From: Vreelandella malpeensis
GTDB lineage: Bacteria; Pseudomonadota; Gammaproteobacteria; Pseudomonadales; Halomonadaceae
Assembly (NCBI RefSeq): GCF_020622355.1
Contig: NZ_WHVL01000001.1
Coordinates: 186,001 to 250,000, forward strand
DNA: 64,000 nucleotides
Direction of reading: 5' to 3'
Below are positions 41,498 through 50,266 of the stretch, one piece after another. Position 1 is the first letter of the stretch, and each line of letters opens with the position of its first letter. The notes beneath the pieces are model-generated. The model saw only the letters and a list, made by a program, of their open reading frames with translations, was not told the DNA's origin and did no database searches. A program made the translations under genes and the position numbers.

Positions 41498-42907
41498 CTA
41501 GTTCTCGTCGCTGGAACGGGCGTAGACGTCGTCCAGGCGCTCGATGTCGTCCTCGCCCAGATAGCTTCCCGACTGCACCTCGATCAGCTCCAGCGGTATC
41601 TTGCCGGGATTCTCGAGCCGGTGTTGCGCGCCGATGGGAATGTAGGTGGACTGGTTCTCGCTGACCAGAAAGGTGCGCTCCTCGATGGTGACCCGGGCGG
41701 TGCCGCTGACCACCACCCAGTGCTCCGCCCGGTGATGATGGCGCTGCAGCGAAAGCCGCCCGCCGGGCGTCACGGTGATGTGTTTCACCTGGTAGCGCTC
41801 GCCGCTGTCCATCGACTGGAAGCTGCCCCAGGGCCTGTGCACCTGGGCGGCGCTGTGCGCCTCCTCCCGCCCGGCCAGGGCAAGCTGTGCGACCAGCCCC
41901 TTGACCTGCTGGGCATGTTCACGCCGGGTCACCAGCACGCTATCCGGCGTTTCCACCACCACCAGATCCTCCACCCCGTGGGTCGCGACCAGCCGGTGGC
42001 GGGCGATGACCAGCGAGTCGCAGGTGTCGCTGAGCACGACATCGCCGTCGACCACGTTACCCGCTGCGTCCGGTGCCTTGGCCGCCCAGAGCGCATCGAA
42101 ACTGCCGATATCGCTCCAGCCCGCGTCCAGGGGAACGACCGCGGCATGGCGACACTGCTCCATCACCGCGTAGTCGATCGACTCGCTCGGACACTCGGCA
42201 AACGCCGCCTCGCTCAGGCGCAAAAAATCCAGATCGCGATGGGCGCCCTCTATCGCCGCCCGGCAGGCCATCAGGATATCCGGGCGCAGCCGCTCGAGCT
42301 CCTCGAGGTAGTGCGAGGCGCGCAGCAGGAACATGCCGCTGTTCCAGAGCGTGTCGCCTTGGGCCACGAGCGCCGCCGCCCGGTCGGCGTCCGGCTTCTC
42401 GATGAAGCTCGCCAGCCGATAGCCCCCCTCGAGAGCCTCGCCGCAGCGGATGTAGCCGTAGCCGGTCTCCGCTCGCGTCGGCACCACGCCGAAGGTGACC
42501 AGGTAGCCTTGCTCGGCCAGCGCCTGCGCGCGGGCAACGCTTTCGACGAAAGCCGCCTCGTCCTCGATTTCGTGGTCGGCGGGCAGTACCAGCAGCAAGG
42601 GATCGGCCTCGTCGCGGCCTGCCAGCAGCGCCGCGCAGGCGATCGCCGGTGCCGTGTTGCGGCCCTCGGGCTCGAGCACCAGGGTGCCGGCGCGATCGAT
42701 CTCGCGCAGCTGCTCGGCCATCAGGAAGCGGTGGGCGTGATGCCCCATCAACAGCGGCGTCTCGCTCTCGAGCCCGTCCAGTCGCGTGAGGGTTCGCTGC
42801 AGCAGGCTGAGCGACGAGGTCAGTCGCAAGAACTGCTTGGGGCTCTGTTCGCGCGAGAGCGGCCAGAGCCGCGTTCCACTTCCACCGCTGAGTATCACTG
42901 GTAACAT
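41498..42907 (-). CDS. Mannose-1-phosphate guanylyltransferase/mannose-6-phosphate isomerase (ManC/AlgA type)
   Basis: This 469-residue bifunctional enzyme makes GDP-mannose. The guanylyltransferase domain starts MLPVILSGGSGTRLWPLSRE (pyrophosphorylase loop GGSGTRLWPLSR), with QFLRLT and FIEKPDADRAAALVAQG. The C-terminal cupin (about residues 355-465) carries RPWGSFQSMDSGERYQVKHI and QRHHHRAEHWVVVSG, the type II isomerase metal site. The start at 42907 is chosen from SD position; 42916 would add three residues. It is 15 bases downstream of the sulfatase-fold gene and would supply GDP-mannose for surface glycans. Confidence 0.94.
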   Translation of the reverse strand: MLPVILSGGSGTRLWPLSREQSPKQFLRLTSSLSLLQRTLTRLDGLESETPLLMGHHAHRFLMAEQLREIDRAGTLVLEPEGRNTAPAIACAALLAGRDEADPLLLVLPADHEIEDEAAFVESVARAQALAEQGYLVTFGVVPTRAETGYGYIRCGEALEGGYRLASFIEKPDADRAAALVAQGDTLWNSGMFLLRASHYLEELERLRPDILMACRAAIEGAHRDLDFLRLSEAAFAECPSESIDYAVMEQCRHAAVVPLDAGWSDIGSFDALWAAKAPDAAGNVVDGDVVLSDTCDSLVIARHRLVATHGVEDLVVVETPDSVLVTRREHAQQVKGLVAQLALAGREEAHSAAQVHRPWGSFQSMDSGERYQVKHITVTPGGRLSLQRHHHRAEHWVVVSGTARVTIEERTFLVSENQSTYIPIGAQHRLENPGKIPLELIEVQSGSYLGEDDIERLDDVYARSSDEN

Positions 42908-42922
42908 CGGCCTCATCCTCGG

Positions 42923-44503
42923 TCAGTCATTCGTCGCACCGAAATCCTCGCGCAGCCAGTGGCGCAGCTCGCTCATCCTGGGCACATCGTCGAGCCTGTC
43001 GAGCCGCGGCAGCGTGCCATCCACGAACCCCCGAGCACGAAAGGCATCGAGCAGCATCGGGTCGCGGCTCATGATATGCACCGGCACCGCAGCGCTGGCC
43101 CCTTCGCCGGTGATCAACGGGGCGGCCTGATGATCGCCCATCACGATCAGCAGGGTGTCGTCGCCTACCGCCCGTTCGGCGAAGCGTCCGGTCACCTTGA
43201 CCGAGTAATCCACCGACCAGCCGTAGTGATCACGAATGCGCTCAAGGTCCTGCCAGAGTACCTCCGGCGGGTCGCTGGCGTTCTCCCAGGGCGCGTAGAT
43301 CGCGCCGTTGCCGATCATCGACCAGTTCTCCAGCACCGGCAGGATCGGCGTCCAGGGGGCGTGGCTCGAGATCAGCGTGATCTGGGCGAACAGGGGCGGG
43401 CCATCGAGGTAGTGCCTGTGCACGTAGTCGAGGGTGAACTGGTCAGGCATGGTCACCCAGTTGAGCCGCGGGCCGGCGTAGGGAATGTCGCGCGCCGCAC
43501 GTATCTCGTCAAAACCATAGGCGATGCCTTCGGGCCAGGCCAGAGTGATCGCCGGCATCACCGAGAGCGAGCGCTGGCCCGTGGCGTGAAAGTCGTCCAC
43601 CAGGGTGGCGCGGTTGCTGTCGAGCATCAGACGATACCAGAGCGGGTTGTCGATCCAGCGCCCGCTCAGAACGGTGGCATGGGCGAGCCAGGACTGGCCG
43701 CCACGAATCGGTGCCTCGAGCAGTCCAGAGACGACGCCGATGCCGCGCGCCGCCAGACGTTCGTCCATCTCGGCCAGCGTTTCGAGCAAAAGATCGCGGT
43801 AGCGTGGGTCGTCGATCGCCGAGACGCCATAGGATTCGATGAAGGTGATCAGGACGTTGCGCCCCTCGAGACCCGAGAGCGCCCTCGCCTCGAGCGGCGA
43901 ATCTGCCAGTTGCTTCTCGAAGCTCTGCCGCGCCCGGTGCGTGACCATCACCTGCTCGACCTGAAAGCGCAGGGTAGCGACCATGGGCAGTGCCGATTTC
44001 GCCAGCAGCCGGTGGCCGCTGTACTCGAGCACGGCAAGTGCCAGGGCGCCGGTGGTCAGCACCACAGCGAACTGTCCCGGCAAGCGGCGCGGCGAGTAGG
44101 CGCGCCGTGGGCACAGCAACATGGCGATGAGTACCATCGCGGCGAGCATCGAAAACCCCGCCAGAGCCATTATGAAAACTCCCGCCAACTGGCCTACATT
44201 ACCTACTAGCAGATCATGGACCGAGCGCAGCAGTGGTAGATCGAGATACAGATTGAGCGAGCGACCGAACGCGGTATGCGTGGCGGCATCGCCCAGGTTG
44301 GCAGCGCTGACGAGCCCCGCCAGGAGCGTCACCAGCCCGACCAGCAAACGGCGCAGCCCCCCGCCGGGAACGAGCAGCAACAGTGGCGCGAGCACCCAGG
44401 CTTCCAGGGCGATCATCGGTACACCGAGGTCGCCGTTGCGCCACCAGAGCGGAGCGACGAGCAGCACGTTGAGAGACAAGGCGGCGATCAGAAGGCGGAA
44501 CAT
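42923..44503 (-). CDS. Sulfatase-fold inner-membrane protein (LtaS/OpgB-like transferase or hydrolase)
   Basis: This 526-residue protein has five hydrophobic helices in its first ~165 residues, then a large soluble domain of the alkaline phosphatase/sulfatase fold. Metal-site motifs are NVLITFIESYG (Glu223) and MGDHQAAPLI (Asp-His). GGQSWLAHATVLSG places a candidate Ser/Thr nucleophile near residue 271. The topology matches LtaS, OpgB and phosphoethanolamine transferases, which move a head group in the periplasm. Next to manC and divergent from opgGH, a role in decorating glucan or lipid is likely; phosphoglycerol transfer (OpgB-like) is one option, not shown. Confidence 0.8.
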   Translation of the reverse strand: MFRLLIAALSLNVLLVAPLWWRNGDLGVPMIALEAWVLAPLLLLVPGGGLRRLLVGLVTLLAGLVSAANLGDAATHTAFGRSLNLYLDLPLLRSVHDLLVGNVGQLAGVFIMALAGFSMLAAMVLIAMLLCPRRAYSPRRLPGQFAVVLTTGALALAVLEYSGHRLLAKSALPMVATLRFQVEQVMVTHRARQSFEKQLADSPLEARALSGLEGRNVLITFIESYGVSAIDDPRYRDLLLETLAEMDERLAARGIGVVSGLLEAPIRGGQSWLAHATVLSGRWIDNPLWYRLMLDSNRATLVDDFHATGQRSLSVMPAITLAWPEGIAYGFDEIRAARDIPYAGPRLNWVTMPDQFTLDYVHRHYLDGPPLFAQITLISSHAPWTPILPVLENWSMIGNGAIYAPWENASDPPEVLWQDLERIRDHYGWSVDYSVKVTGRFAERAVGDDTLLIVMGDHQAAPLITGEGASAAVPVHIMSRDPMLLDAFRARGFVDGTLPRLDRLDDVPRMSELRHWLREDFGATND

Positions 44504-44755
44504 GAATACCCTGGGAGCATGAAGAAACCTTCTGAGAACAAGGTGGCAATGTCGGGTGTTCGATGCAGCGTGGAGCAGCACAACATTAGACGCGGCAATG
44601 CCACTATAGTAGTTTTGCAGCGAGGCAAGGAGTGCTCGAACCCGCGCTTGGCGGGTTAACTATAGTCAGAATCGTCGGCCTTGAAATAGCCATACCCTGA
44701 ATTATAACGCCGTCAGGTCGACTGACGCTGACCGTGAATCGAAAGGAACTCACCC
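44504..44755. promoter_or_regulatory. Divergent promoter region of the sulfatase-fold gene and opgG
   Basis: This 252-base region includes a 7-bp stem hairpin AACCCGC/GCGGGTT (44639-44657) and two copies of the palindrome ACTATAGT (44603-44610 and 44659-44666), 56 bases apart centre to centre. Their placement suggests a shared regulator, which is unidentified. The opgG ribosome site AAAGGA lies at 44741-44746. Confidence 0.5.
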
Positions 44756-46279
44756 ATGAGGGGTCGCACTACCATTCAATGGATCGTATCGTTGGGCATC
44801 TTTGGCGCGCCGCTTGCCCAGGCCAGCGGCATCACGTTCGAGGACGTGATCGCTCGTGCCGAAGCCCTCGCCGAGGCGCCTTTCGAGGCGCCCGAGGCAA
44901 CGCTTCCCGAGCCGCTCCAGAACCTGAGTTATGACACCTACCGCCAGATTCGCTTCGACCCCGAACGCGCCTACTGGCGAAACGAGAGTCCGTTTTCGCT
45001 GCAGCTCTTTCACAGCGGTTTTTTGTTTCCCCACCCTATCAAGCTCAACGTCATCGACGGCGGCGACGTCGAGCCGATCCGTTTCGACACCGACGATTAC
45101 ACCTACGAAGGCGCGGCCCGAGAGCTGCTCGACCATGACCTGAGCGGCAGCGGCCATGCCGGCTTTCGCTTGCACTACCCGCTCAACAGCGACGAGTATC
45201 ACGACGAGGTCGCAGTGTTTCTGGGGTCAAACTACTTTCGACTGGTCGGCCAGGGCCAGGTCTACGGTCTCTCCACGCGCGGCGTTGCCATCCATACCGC
45301 CCTCGCCGAGGAGGAGGAGTTTCCGGAGTTCCGCGAGTTCTGGTTCTTCAAGCCAGATGAAGATGCCACGGCCATCACCTTCCTGGCGCTGCTCGACGGC
45401 CCGTCGCTCAGCGGGGCTTACCGGTTCACGCTGACCCCGGGCGAGCAGACCCGGATGGACGTCGAGGTCGCACTATTTGCCCGTGAGGATATCGACAAGC
45501 TCGGCATTGCTCCCTTGACCAGCATGTTCACCTTTGGCGAGGCCACGCCCAGCCCGCCGGAGGATTTCCGGCCCCAGGTACACGACTCCGACGGCCTTTT
45601 GATGCATACCGGCGCCGGCGAATGGATCTGGCGCCCCCTCGACAACCCCGAGCAGTTGCATCTTTCGCTGTTCAGCGACGCGGACCCGGCCGGCTTCGGC
45701 CTGATGCAACGCGAGCGCGATTTCAGTCACTATCTGGACATGGAAGCGCAGTACCATCGCCGCCCGAGCCAGTGGGTCGAACCATTGGAGGACTGGGGGG
45801 CGGGCCACGTCGAGCTGGTCGAGATCGCCACGCCCGACGAGACCCACGACAATATCGTCGCTTACTGGGTCAGCGACACGCGCTTGAACGCCGGTGAGTC
45901 GCAACGCTTTCACTACAGCACCCATACCCTGAACGGCACCCCGCAGGAGCACGACTTGGCCCGGGTGATTCGTACCCGCCAGGGGCAGGCCGGCATCGCT
46001 GGCAACGCCGAGGCTCCCGGGCAGCACGAGCGCCAGTTCATCGTCGACTTCTCCGGCGGTGAGCTGGATGCGTTGGCAAGCGAAGCGGACGTGCAGCTCT
46101 ACCTCGAGACCAGCAGCGGCGATGTGCGCGAACCCCACGTGCTGGCCCTGCCGGATCGACAGTGGCGCGCCAGCTTTCGCGTTCCCGCCGACAAGATGAC
46201 CGATATCCGCCTGCGGCTGGAGCTCGACGACCAGCCGATCAGCGAAACCTGGAACTATGTGTGGTACCCCGATGCCTGA
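44756..46279 (+). CDS. opgG: Periplasmic glucan biosynthesis protein
   Basis: This 507-residue periplasmic protein has a short signal peptide (MRGRTTIQWIVSLGIFGAPL..., cleaved near residue 24) and the OpgG/MdoG-type domain that handles the beta-glucan backbone, seen in QNLSYDTYRQIRFDPERAYW, FRLHYPLNSDEYHDEVAVFL and FHYSTHTLNGTP. It works with OpgH to make osmoregulated periplasmic glucans, adding beta-1,6 branches. It overlaps opgH by eight bases. Such glucans usually accumulate at low osmolarity, so regulation in a halophile would be of interest. Confidence 0.95.
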   Translation: MRGRTTIQWIVSLGIFGAPLAQASGITFEDVIARAEALAEAPFEAPEATLPEPLQNLSYDTYRQIRFDPERAYWRNESPFSLQLFHSGFLFPHPIKLNVIDGGDVEPIRFDTDDYTYEGAARELLDHDLSGSGHAGFRLHYPLNSDEYHDEVAVFLGSNYFRLVGQGQVYGLSTRGVAIHTALAEEEEFPEFREFWFFKPDEDATAITFLALLDGPSLSGAYRFTLTPGEQTRMDVEVALFAREDIDKLGIAPLTSMFTFGEATPSPPEDFRPQVHDSDGLLMHTGAGEWIWRPLDNPEQLHLSLFSDADPAGFGLMQRERDFSHYLDMEAQYHRRPSQWVEPLEDWGAGHVELVEIATPDETHDNIVAYWVSDTRLNAGESQRFHYSTHTLNGTPQEHDLARVIRTRQGQAGIAGNAEAPGQHERQFIVDFSGGELDALASEADVQLYLETSSGDVREPHVLALPDRQWRASFRVPADKMTDIRLRLELDDQPISETWNYVWYPDA

Positions 46280-48242
46280 AAAGATCAATACCGAGGTGCG
46301 TATTCCCGGTCTCGCCGCACGACGCACGCTATTTGCCTTGGTGGTCCTGGCCTCGAGCGTAGCGGGCTTCTTCGCCATGCTGCGCGTGGTGGCCGATCTA
46401 GCCCTGGGCTGGCAGATGGCCACGCTCTCGCTGTTCGTGCTCACCTTCGGCTGGATCGCCATGGCCTTCTGGGGCGCAGTGTGTGGCTTCGTGCTTTGCG
46501 CGCTGCGTCTGGACCCACTGACCCTGCGCCGCCAGCGCCCTGCTTCGCCCAGCGCCTACCAGCTAGTCAGCAAGACGGCGCTCGTCATGCCCATCTATGC
46601 CGAGCCGCCAGTGCCCACCATCGCGGGGCTCGAGGCGACCTGTCGTTCGCTGCTCAAGCAGGCCGACGCCCACAGCATGGCCGGCGCCATCAACATTCAC
46701 CATCACTTCGATGTCTTCATTCTCAGCGACACCCAGGAAGCCGCCCAGGCCGACGAGGAAGCCGCCCACGTGGCGGCGCTCCAGCAGCGCCTGGCGGGCC
46801 AGATCAATGTCTACTATCGCCGCCGCGAGAAGAACCTGGGGCGCAAGGCGGGCAACATCGCCGAATTCTGCCGACGCTGGGGCCGGCGCTACGACTACAT
46901 GGTGGTGCTCGACGCCGACAGCCTGATGAGCGGCGCGACCCTTCTGCACATGGTTCACCGCATGCAGCGCGAGCCCGATGTCGGGTTGATCCAGACAGTG
47001 CCGATTCCGGTGGGCCAGCGCACCCTGTTCGGACGTTTCACCCAGCTCGCTTCCGCACTTTATAGCCCCATGCTGGCCGCTGGGCAGAGCTTCTGGCAAG
47101 GTGATGCGGCCAACTACTGGGGCCACAACGCCATCATTCGCGTGCGCGCCTTCATGGCCCATGCAGGGCTGCCCGCCCTGCCAGGCAAGGCTCCGCTGGG
47201 CGGCGAGGTACTGAGTCACGATTTCGTCGAAGCGGCGCTTCTGAAGCGCGGCGGCTGGAAGGTGCTGCTGGATACGTCGGCCACCACGGCGGTGTCCCAT
47301 GAATCTCCGCTCACCGGCGCCTCGCACAACAGCTTCGAGGCCATGCCGAGCAATCTCCTGGATTTTGCCAAGCGCGACCGGCGCTGGCTGCAAGGCAACC
47401 TGCAGCACCTGCGCCTGCTGAGCGGCGCGGGCTTTCACCCCATCAGCCGACTGCACTTCTTGTTCGGCGCCTTCGCTTATTTATCATCGGTGGTATGGCT
47501 CGGGCTTCTGGTATGCACAAGCCTCTTGATCGGCGTACAGGCCATGGGCAGCGCCACCGGCGCGCCGCTGCCTCAGCCGCTTTCCACCGGGCTCTTGTCG
47601 GTTACGCTGTTCATGCTGGTCGCCCCCAAGCTCCTTGGCCTGCTGCTGACCCTCGGGCAGTGCCCACGAGCCTTTGGCGGTCGCTTCAAGCTGACCGTGA
47701 GCGTGGTACTGGAGCTGGTATTCGCTGCCCTGATCGCCCCCTTGATGATGGCCTGGCATACGCTGTTCATCGTCAACGTGCTGCTGGGGCGCTCCATCGA
47801 GTGGCAGACCCAGCATCGCGGCGAGCGCTCTTTGACCTGGAACGAGACCTGGTGGCATACCGGCTGGATGACCGTTTGCGGGGTCGCCTGGGCCGGGGCG
47901 CTGTACCTGCTCTCTCCTTCCGCCTTCGCCTGGCTTTCGCCGGCATGGTTTGGCCTGGTCGCCGCCGCCCCCATCGTCAAGTACTCCAGCAGCGGCACCT
48001 GGGGAGGCGTGCTCGCCTACCGCCTGGGCCTATTGAAGACGCCGAGCATCGCTTTCAAGCCTGCGCTGCTGCAGGACTTCGCCGCGCTCGGCGCGCGCAG
48101 TGACGAGCAGGAAGCGGTTCGAGCACCGCTCGAAGGTAGCGCCACGCCACTGCCTCTGGAGCTGCTTGGCGACATGCCCTGCCAGTCGTTTCGCCAGTTC
48201 GACCGTCGCCCGAGCATCGATTCGGCCAAGGAACCCCACTGA
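46272..48242 (+). CDS. opgH: Glucan glucosyltransferase
   Basis: This 656-residue inner-membrane glucosyltransferase (family GT2) polymerises the beta-1,2-glucan backbone from UDP-glucose. Two helices start the protein, the catalytic domain holds DADSLMSG (DxD), HDFVEAALLKRGGW and RDRRWLQGNLQHL (in the place of the QxxRW motif), and further helices follow. The ATG at 46272 lies inside the opgG end and overlaps it. E. coli OpgH is longer at the N-terminus; that extension, which binds FtsZ, is missing here. Confidence 0.94.
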   Translation: MPEKINTEVRIPGLAARRTLFALVVLASSVAGFFAMLRVVADLALGWQMATLSLFVLTFGWIAMAFWGAVCGFVLCALRLDPLTLRRQRPASPSAYQLVSKTALVMPIYAEPPVPTIAGLEATCRSLLKQADAHSMAGAINIHHHFDVFILSDTQEAAQADEEAAHVAALQQRLAGQINVYYRRREKNLGRKAGNIAEFCRRWGRRYDYMVVLDADSLMSGATLLHMVHRMQREPDVGLIQTVPIPVGQRTLFGRFTQLASALYSPMLAAGQSFWQGDAANYWGHNAIIRVRAFMAHAGLPALPGKAPLGGEVLSHDFVEAALLKRGGWKVLLDTSATTAVSHESPLTGASHNSFEAMPSNLLDFAKRDRRWLQGNLQHLRLLSGAGFHPISRLHFLFGAFAYLSSVVWLGLLVCTSLLIGVQAMGSATGAPLPQPLSTGLLSVTLFMLVAPKLLGLLLTLGQCPRAFGGRFKLTVSVVLELVFAALIAPLMMAWHTLFIVNVLLGRSIEWQTQHRGERSLTWNETWWHTGWMTVCGVAWAGALYLLSPSAFAWLSPAWFGLVAAAPIVKYSSSGTWGGVLAYRLGLLKTPSIAFKPALLQDFAALGARSDEQEAVRAPLEGSATPLPLELLGDMPCQSFRQFDRRPSIDSAKEPH

Positions 48243-48341
48243 TTAGGCAGCCTGCAGGCGCGGCGCGATCGTTGATTGGCTCGATCAGAGTGCGGCCAAG
48301 CTCGCCTTCGCTGCCTGAACCGACTTTATCCCAGGAGAGGC

Positions 48342-49121
48342 ATGATTCATCACTGGCAGGCGCTGACCGCGCCACGACTTCAGGCACTGGCTGCCCGCGA
48401 CCCGATCGCGATCCTTACTCTGGGCGCTATCGAACAGCACGGCACCCACCTGCCCCTGGGGACCGATCTGATCATCGGTGAAGGGTTGCAGCAAGCGATG
48501 CTCGAGATGCTCGATCCCGGCCTGGAGGTACTCTGCCTGCCGTCGCTGGCGGTCGGCGCCAGCGACGAGCACTCTCATTTTGCCGGCACCTTGAGCCTGC
48601 CACCGGCGCTCGCCATCGCCACCCTCGAGGCTTACGGCGAAAGCGTGGCGGGCGCCGGCATCAAGAAACTGGTGCTGCTCAACGCCCATGGCGGCAACAA
48701 GGCGGTGATGGATCTGGCGGCACTGACGCTGCGCAAGCGCTTCGAGCTGCGCGTGGTCAAGGCGACCTATACGCGCCTGCCCCCCCTGGCTGGAGCGATC
48801 GAGGCCGACGAGCTTCGCTTCGGGCTACACGGGGGGCTTCTGGAGACGGCCATAATGCTGCATTTGGCGCCGTCACAGGTGCACATGGAGGGTTACGTTC
48901 GCGCTGCACCAGCCCGCCCCGAGACGCCGGAGCACCTGCTGGGGCCCGAAGGCGCGGCGGCCTTCGCCTGGATGGGTGAGGATTTAAGCCTTCACGGCGT
49001 CGCGGGAGACGCCACCGGCGCCGATGCCGACCTCGGCCGGCGGCTGGTGGAGCACTACGGGGCCGGGCTTGCCCGGGTCATCGCAGAGACCGCCGCACTG
49101 CCGCCACTGCAAGGCCGCTGA
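48342..49121 (+). CDS. Creatininase-family amidohydrolase (ArfB/MftE-like)
   Basis: This 259-residue protein has the metal-site motifs of the creatininase family: Glu31-x-His33 and His36 (AIEQHGTHLPLGTD, also Asp42), His116 (NAHGGNK) and Glu168 in LHGGLLETA. Members include creatininase, the mycofactocin peptidase MftE and ArfB, which deformylates the GTP-derived pyrimidine in archaeal riboflavin/F420 synthesis. The ATG at 48342 follows AGGAG. Its neighbour at 49160 is a GTP cyclohydrolase II, which makes an ArfB-like role attractive but unproven; the gene is convergent with it, separated by a hairpin at 49127-49149. Confidence 0.88.
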   Translation: MIHHWQALTAPRLQALAARDPIAILTLGAIEQHGTHLPLGTDLIIGEGLQQAMLEMLDPGLEVLCLPSLAVGASDEHSHFAGTLSLPPALAIATLEAYGESVAGAGIKKLVLLNAHGGNKAVMDLAALTLRKRFELRVVKATYTRLPPLAGAIEADELRFGLHGGLLETAIMLHLAPSQVHMEGYVRAAPARPETPEHLLGPEGAAAFAWMGEDLSLHGVAGDATGADADLGRRLVEHYGAGLARVIAETAALPPLQGR

Positions 49122-49126
49122 GAAGC

Positions 49127-49149
49127 CCCCGCAAGCGTCGCTTGCGGGG
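49127..49149. terminator. Hairpin between the creatininase-family and RibA-type genes
   Basis: The 10-bp stem CCCCGCAAGC/GCTTGCGGGG with loop GTC lies between two convergent stops. There is no clear T-run. Confidence 0.75.
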
Positions 49150-49159
49150 TACGGTTCGC

Positions 49160-50266
49160 CTAGCGGGTGCGACCGGCGAGCACTTCGTCGAGCAGATGTC
49201 CGGCACGACTCGCCTTGGCGCTCAGGTAGCGATGATTCTGGTCGGTCACGCTGCCGTAGAGTGCCTGACGTGACACCACTTCGACCCCTCCCTCTTCGAG
49301 CGCTTTCATTTTCAGCGGGTTGTTGGTCAGAAGCTGCACCTTGTCGATGGCAAGCGCGCGCAGCATGTCCACCGCTACGGCGTACTGGCGCTCATCGTCA
49401 CCGAAGCCCAGCACCTGATCGGCATCCACCGTATCCAGACCCGCGTCCTGCAGCGTGTAGGCGCGCAACTTGTTGGCGAGGCCAATACCGCGCCCCTCCT
49501 GAGCGAGATACAGCAGCACCCCGCCTCCCATGGCCTGGATATCACCCACGGCGTTGCGAAGCTGCTCGCCGCAATCGCAGCGCAGGCTGCCGAACAGATC
49601 GCCGGTAAGGCAGGCCGAGTGCAGGCGCAGCGGCACCGGCCCCTCGATACGCTCGAGATCACCGATCACCACCGCCACGTGCTCGCGCAGCCCGTCCGGC
49701 TCGCGAAACAGTACGAAACGGCTCTCGGCGGCATCTTCCAGCGGAATGCGCGCCTCGCTCACCCGGTTGAGCATACCCGGCGCCCCCGCCAGGCATTTTT
49801 CGGCCTCGCGTGCATCCACCTCGAGCAGCTCGCCGCTGGCCAGGCGTTCGTCGATGGCGCTCGCCTGCTCTTCGCTGACCACCGCGCAGAGCGCGGCAGG
49901 CACCAGCAGCGCCCGGCGCATCAGGGTGACCGCGCCGCGCTCGCCCACGCCCGCCGGTTTTAGGCCGCTGAGCAGTGCGCCCGGCGTCTTGCCTTCACCT
50001 TGCGACAGCGCCAGGCGATGCAGGTCGCTTGCGCTCATCTGCTCGGACAGCGGCAGGCTCGCCGCTTCGGCCTTGAGAGACATGCCCATCGCTGCCAGGC
50101 GATGGCGGGTCAGTACCATCGTCGGGCGCGAACCGGAAAGCCGTGACAAGGCCTCGACGGAGTCGCTGCCCTCCAGCGCCTGAACCAGCAGGCGCTCTTC
50201 GCCGGTGTCGAGCACGACGGGCAGGCCGCGGCGAATATCGAAAATGGCACGTTCAATGTGGTACAT
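49160..50266 (-). CDS. ribA: GTP cyclohydrolase II fused to a degenerate RibB-like N-terminal domain
   Basis: In this 368-residue protein the C-terminal half (about 170-368) is a GTP cyclohydrolase II: zinc cysteines 219, 230 and 232 (HSACLTGDLFGSLRCDCGEQ), the catalytic loop AQEGRGIGL (255-263) and the DERQY segment (291-295). It opens GTP to the diaminopyrimidine ribosylamino phosphate, formate and pyrophosphate. The N-terminal half resembles DHBP synthase (RibB) in layout but lacks the acidic DDEDREnEGD active-site motif, having VLDTGEERLLVQALEGSD instead, so it is probably inactive. AGGAGG precedes the ATG; it diverges from the RibD-type gene, 97 bases away. Confidence 0.9.
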   Translation of the reverse strand: MYHIERAIFDIRRGLPVVLDTGEERLLVQALEGSDSVEALSRLSGSRPTMVLTRHRLAAMGMSLKAEAASLPLSEQMSASDLHRLALSQGEGKTPGALLSGLKPAGVGERGAVTLMRRALLVPAALCAVVSEEQASAIDERLASGELLEVDAREAEKCLAGAPGMLNRVSEARIPLEDAAESRFVLFREPDGLREHVAVVIGDLERIEGPVPLRLHSACLTGDLFGSLRCDCGEQLRNAVGDIQAMGGGVLLYLAQEGRGIGLANKLRAYTLQDAGLDTVDADQVLGFGDDERQYAVAVDMLRALAIDKVQLLTNNPLKMKALEEGGVEVVSRQALYGSVTDQNHRYLSAKASRAGHLLDEVLAGRTR

